Shown piece by piece: positions 5,851 through 7,840 of a stretch of 7,840 nt of DNA. The notes beneath the pieces are model-generated. The model was not told the DNA's origin, did no database searches, and saw nothing but the letters and a program-made list of their open reading frames with translations. How positions within the stretch are numbered: the first letter of the stretch is position 1; the number at the start of each line of letters is the position of its first letter. Origin of the DNA: Leptofilum sp050292445 (GTDB taxonomy: Bacteria > Chloroflexota > Anaerolineae > Promineifilales > Promineifilaceae); assembly GCA_050292445.1 (NCBI GenBank), contig JBNKLQ010000273.1, positions 1 to 7,840 of the forward strand, read 5' to 3'. The position numbers were made by a program, and so were the translations under genes.

Positions 5851-5954
5851 TGTATGTTCCAGGTAGATTGCCGATTTTCTTCCAGAAAATTCTGAATGAG
5901 AGGGGCTAGTTCATCACGAGGCACGGATATTGGCCGCAGGTTGAGGAAACGTGG
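5847..5954 (-). pseudogene. Possible 3' remnant of a truncated gene upstream of the AraC gene
   Basis: A minus-strand frame reads PRFLNLRPISVPRDELAP, then LIQNFLEENRQSTWNIQ, and stops at TGA (5849-5847), overlapping the AraC start codon as ATGA. Its composition, including an amphipathic acidic helix-like segment, looks like the C-terminus of a real protein. The frame has no start codon: it is open only a few codons further right, inside the 3' end of the membrane-protein gene, before meeting TGA. I interpret it as the tail of a gene whose body was lost when this region was rearranged. It is short enough (35 codons) that a chance open frame cannot be excluded, and I do not recognise the family. 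Confidence 0.3.
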
Positions 5955-5955
5955 T

Positions 5956-6441
5956 TCAGACGGCCGTTTCCAGCAGCAGAATCAATGCATACCCCACCAC
6001 ATAAACCAGCGTCAGCCCGTACAACACGCGTTGGGGAAAGTCGCGGACAGTGAAGTTTTCGGCCCTGATGAACCACAGTTTCACCAGATCGCCCAGCAGC
6101 ATCAGCCCGGCAAACAGCCAGACCCTGTGGCCCAGGTCATTGGTGGCAGTCAGCGCCAACACCATGCCCCAATGCCCCAGATTGTTCAGGAGGACAAAGC
6201 CCATTGCCACAATTTCCCGGTCGGCTAATCTGTCAAAGATGGCGGTGACCAGTCCCAAAGAAAGAACGACCAGGATGATAAGTTGCACCAGGCGTACGCC
6301 TGAAGGAAAGCTGAAGGTCCCTGAATTTAGGGCCGAAACGGCCGTTCCCACCCCAATACCTAAAGCGATCAGTTTAATTGCGGTTTCCAGCCAGGCCAGC
6401 GGTGGCCATTTGGCAACATGCCACGCGTTTGAAGTTTTCAT
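5956..6441 (-). CDS. Integral membrane protein of unknown function, coupled to carbonic anhydrase
   Basis: I do not recognise the family of this 161-residue protein. It has four to five hydrophobic segments, at about 15-36, 51-69, 77-99, 107-125 and 138-157. Between them are short polar loops including DRLADREIVAMG (70-81) and FIRAENFTVRDFPQRV (124-139). A His-Trp pair (HWG, 90-92) follows NNLG within the third segment. There is no signal peptide beyond the first membrane helix. The ATG at 6441 is chosen because GAGGA lies a few nt upstream; the longer frame to 6774 is the out-of-frame shadow of carbonic anhydrase. The gap from the carbonic anhydrase stop is only 10 nt, so the two are surely co-transcribed and probably translationally coupled. 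A role tied to bicarbonate, CO2 or pH is a guess from context alone. Confidence 0.8.
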   Translation of the reverse strand: MKTSNAWHVAKWPPLAWLETAIKLIALGIGVGTAVSALNSGTFSFPSGVRLVQLIILVVLSLGLVTAIFDRLADREIVAMGFVLLNNLGHWGMVLALTATNDLGHRVWLFAGLMLLGDLVKLWFIRAENFTVRDFPQRVLYGLTLVYVVGYALILLLETAV

Positions 6442-6451
6442 GGGTTCCTCT

Positions 6452-7090
6452 TTATAAAGGTGGGTCTGTTTCTGGCAGCCCATCGAAGAAATCGACCTGC
6501 CCGGTTGCCAGCGAATATTCGGCCCCAACGACAACCAGGTCATTTTGCAGGATAAGTTGTTCCAAAATTTGGGAACCGTGGCGCAAATGGTTGACAGAGG
6601 CCCGGACATTGGCCCGGACGGCATGGTGCACCAGGTCGGTTCTGTTGTGGCGCAAGTCGGTTTGCAGCAGTTCTGTGATGGACGGCCGTATGTAATCCAC
6701 AATGGCCCGCAGGTTAGGGGATCGCTGGGAAGACGGCCGTTCCAGTTCATCCAGCGTCGCCAGCACCGCGCCACAGGTGGAGTGTCCTAACACGACTACC
6801 AGCCGCGTACCAAACTTCTCGGCAGCAAACTCAATGCTGCCAATGTGTGATGGCGCCACAATATTGCCCGCCACACGAATGACAAACAGGTCGCCCAGCC
6901 CCTGGTTGAAAATAATTTCGGCGGGAACCCGCGAATCGGAGCAGCCTAAAATAATGGCAAACGGATTTTGCTGATTGACCAGTTTGCTGCGCCGTTCCTG
7001 GCTGTTAAGTAGCCGTTCATTGGGGTCACCTTGCACAAAGCGCTGGTTGCCTACCTGTAGTTTTTGTAGAGCTTCTGTTGCTGAAATCAT
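6452..7090 (-). CDS. Beta-class carbonic anhydrase
   Basis: This zinc enzyme interconverts CO2 and bicarbonate in the cytoplasm. The 212-residue protein has the beta-class zinc motif CSDSR (C50, D52, R54) and the second ligand pair HSTC (H103, C106). Between them are the conserved PAEIIFNQGLGDLFVIRVAGN stretch (56-76) and GSIEFAAEKFGTRLVVVLGHS (84-104). The C-terminal EQLILQNDLVVVGAEYSLATGQVDF is also typical. All catalytic and zinc residues are present and length is normal. The ATG at 7090 is preferred over the in-frame ATG at 7102 because AGGAG (7095-7099) is then correctly spaced; that Shine-Dalgarno overlaps the upstream ATG. The gene is first in a two-gene unit with the membrane protein at 5956-6441 and lies divergent from an ABC ATPase gene. 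A good sigma70-type promoter is visible about 100 nt upstream. Confidence 0.97.
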   Translation of the reverse strand: MISATEALQKLQVGNQRFVQGDPNERLLNSQERRSKLVNQQNPFAIILGCSDSRVPAEIIFNQGLGDLFVIRVAGNIVAPSHIGSIEFAAEKFGTRLVVVLGHSTCGAVLATLDELERPSSQRSPNLRAIVDYIRPSITELLQTDLRHNRTDLVHHAVRANVRASVNHLRHGSQILEQLILQNDLVVVGAEYSLATGQVDFFDGLPETDPPL

Positions 7091-7190
7091 TATGCTCCTC
7101 ATTGCCGGAAATTTTACTGCAATGAACAAAAGCTTCTTTACCTCCGCCCGCTTTGCAGTTTGATCAGAATTTTCTGCCTGTTTTTGATTG

Positions 7191-7218
7191 AGTATAGCAA
7201 GTTCGATTTGTATCTCAA
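7191..7218 (-). promoter_or_regulatory. Sigma70-type promoter for the carbonic anhydrase unit
   Basis: On the minus strand TTGAGA (7213-7218, 5 of 6 to the -35 consensus) and TATACT (7191-7196, 5 of 6 to the -10 consensus) are separated by 16 nt. The predicted start is near 7184, giving a leader of about 94 nt before the ATG at 7090. I see no clear riboswitch or terminator in that leader. Confidence 0.6.
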
Positions 7219-7233
7219 GCTGAAGGTTAATTG

Positions 7234-7261
7234 TTGGCACAGGTGCTAAACGAGGTAAAGT
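7234..7261 (+). promoter_or_regulatory. Possible promoter for the plus-strand ABC ATPase (leaderless layout)
   Basis: TTGGCA (7234-7239, 5 of 6) and TAAAGT (7256-7261, 4 of 6) are spaced by 16 nt. Initiation 7-8 nt after the -10 would fall at the ATG at 7269. There is no properly spaced Shine-Dalgarno; a GAGG lies 13 nt from the ATG. This is a weak prediction from sequence pattern only. Confidence 0.35.
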
Positions 7262-7268
7262 TGGGCTT

Positions 7269-7840
7269 ATGTTATTAACCTGCACCAATATCGAAAAATC
7301 GTATGGCGACAAACCTGTGCTGCACCACATTGACCTGGCTTTGCAGAGTGGGGAAATTGGGGTGCTGCTGGGGCCAAGCGGCTGTGGCAAAACAACCCTG
7401 CTGCGTATCATTGCGGGATTAACTACGCCGGATAACGGCCGTATCATCCTCAATGATCAAGAGATCACCCACCAGCCCGTGCATCAGCGTGAGCTGGGCA
7501 TGGTGTTCCAGGAGTACGCTCTCTTTCCCCATAAAAATGTGGCGCAAAACGTAGGCTTTGGCTTGCGCATGCTTGATTGGGACAAACCCGCCATAGAAAA
7601 CCGGGTGAAGCAGGTGCTGAAACTGGTCGGTTTGGCTGGCTTTGGCCCACGACTGATTCATGAGCTTTCAGGTGGGGAGCAGCAGCGGGTGGCTCTGGCT
7701 CGTTCTCTGGCCCCCGCGCCTCGGCTTATCTTGCTGGATGAGCCGCTGGGCGCGCTGGATCGTGCCTTGCGTGAGCGGCTCATGCTGGAGCTGCGCCAGA
7801 TTTTGAAGGATGCCGGTAACGTGCTGGGGCGTCCTGAAGG
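7269..7840 (+). CDS. ABC transporter ATP-binding protein, PotA/FbpC/CysA-like (C-terminus outside window)
   Basis: This is the ATPase subunit of an import-type ABC transporter. The first 190 codons are present. Motifs in order are Walker A GPSGCGKTT (35-43), the Q-loop GMVFQEYALFPH (77-88), the signature LSGGEQQR (133-140), Walker B RLILLDEP (152-159) and the D-loop GALD (161-164). The VFQEYALFPHKNVAQNV stretch fits the polyamine, ferric-iron, thiamine or sulfate/molybdate importer ATPases, but the substrate cannot be told without the C-terminal domain or partner genes. The ATG at 7269 is the natural start just before the first beta strand. The last residues, after LRQILKDAG (175-183), read NVLGRPEG and not the usual (T/A)xIYVTHD H-loop; no other frame there restores it. 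This may be a real divergence, an insertion or a sequence-end artefact. It is divergent from the carbonic anhydrase unit. Confidence 0.93.
   Translation, partial: MLLTCTNIEKSYGDKPVLHHIDLALQSGEIGVLLGPSGCGKTTLLRIIAGLTTPDNGRIILNDQEITHQPVHQRELGMVFQEYALFPHKNVAQNVGFGLRMLDWDKPAIENRVKQVLKLVGLAGFGPRLIHELSGGEQQRVALARSLAPAPRLILLDEPLGALDRALRERLMLELRQILKDAGNVLGRPE

Larger units (their letters stand above)
212..7442. repeat. Dispersed palindromic octamer ACGGCCGT, 13 exact copies
   Basis: Exact copies start at 212, 356, 497, 1331, 1363, 2197, 3898, 4341, 5960, 6338, 6682, 6733 and 7435; about half extend to AACGGCCGTT. Roughly 0.15-0.2 copies would be expected by base composition in a window this size (my estimate). 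All but one (4341) lie in genes, and they are read in all three codon phases: Asn/Asp-Gly-Arg at 212, 1331 and 7435; Arg-Pro at 1363, 2197, 6682 and 6733; Thr-Ala-Val at 356, 497, 3898, 5960 and 6338. This points to a DNA-level cause and not protein sequence, comparable in style to the cyanobacterial HIP1 palindrome. Confidence 0.85.

Noticed and set aside
6442..6774. Extended N-terminus of the unknown membrane protein
   Set aside because: This stretch is carbonic anhydrase coding sequence read in another frame; the Shine-Dalgarno-supported ATG at 6441 is preferred.
7091..7453. N-terminal extension of carbonic anhydrase to 7453
   Set aside because: It overlaps the divergent ABC ATPase antisense, crosses the predicted promoter and has no similarity to the family N-terminus.
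7419..7661. Minus-strand small open frames at the right edge
   Set aside because: They are antisense to conserved ABC ATPase motifs and have no protein features of their own.

Overview
This is a gene-dense bacterial window of nine recognisable genes, two of them cut by the window edges. Eight lie on the minus strand and one on the plus strand. The host is most likely a member of Chloroflexota (Anaerolineae/Caldilineae-like). That is an inference from three things: a dense scatter of the palindrome ACGGCCGT, a short-form adenosylhomocysteinase, and an actinobacterial-type adenosine kinase. No 16S rRNA or other marker gene is present to confirm it.

Region 1 (1-4348) is moderately GC-rich and entirely minus-strand. 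In transcription order (right to left) it encodes a family-2 glycosyltransferase, adenosine kinase (adoK), S-adenosylhomocysteine hydrolase (ahcY), a PAP2-like membrane phosphatase, and the N-terminus of a FetA/STAR1-like ABC ATPase. adoK and ahcY form a metabolic pair. AhcY splits SAH into homocysteine and adenosine, and AdoK phosphorylates the adenosine to AMP, pulling the reversible hydrolase reaction forward. The gaps between these genes hold most of the unexplained structure: a 15-bp inverted repeat in the ahcY leader, an 8-bp-unit repeat array filling the ahcY-PAP2 gap, and a 10-bp hairpin between a Shine-Dalgarno sequence and the glycosyltransferase ATG.

Region 2 (about 4400-5950) is visibly more AT-rich and has no ACGGCCGT sites. 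It carries a RibD_C/DHFR-family reductase and an AraC-family regulator, probably acquired together. At its right edge a 35-codon open frame ends in an ATGA overlap with the AraC start and looks like the 3' remnant of a lost gene.

Region 3 (5956-7840) returns to higher GC. A beta-carbonic anhydrase and an unrecognised multi-pass membrane protein form a tight minus-strand pair (10-nt gap) behind a good sigma70-type promoter. Divergently, on the plus strand, a PotA/FbpC/CysA-type ABC ATPase begins. It shows all the expected motifs through the D-loop, but its last residues in the window do not match the family.

I see no CRISPR array, tRNA, rRNA, transposase, integrase or phage gene, and no multi-gene module that I would call a new system. 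The best leads are the palindrome enrichment and the structured leaders and intergenic repeats.
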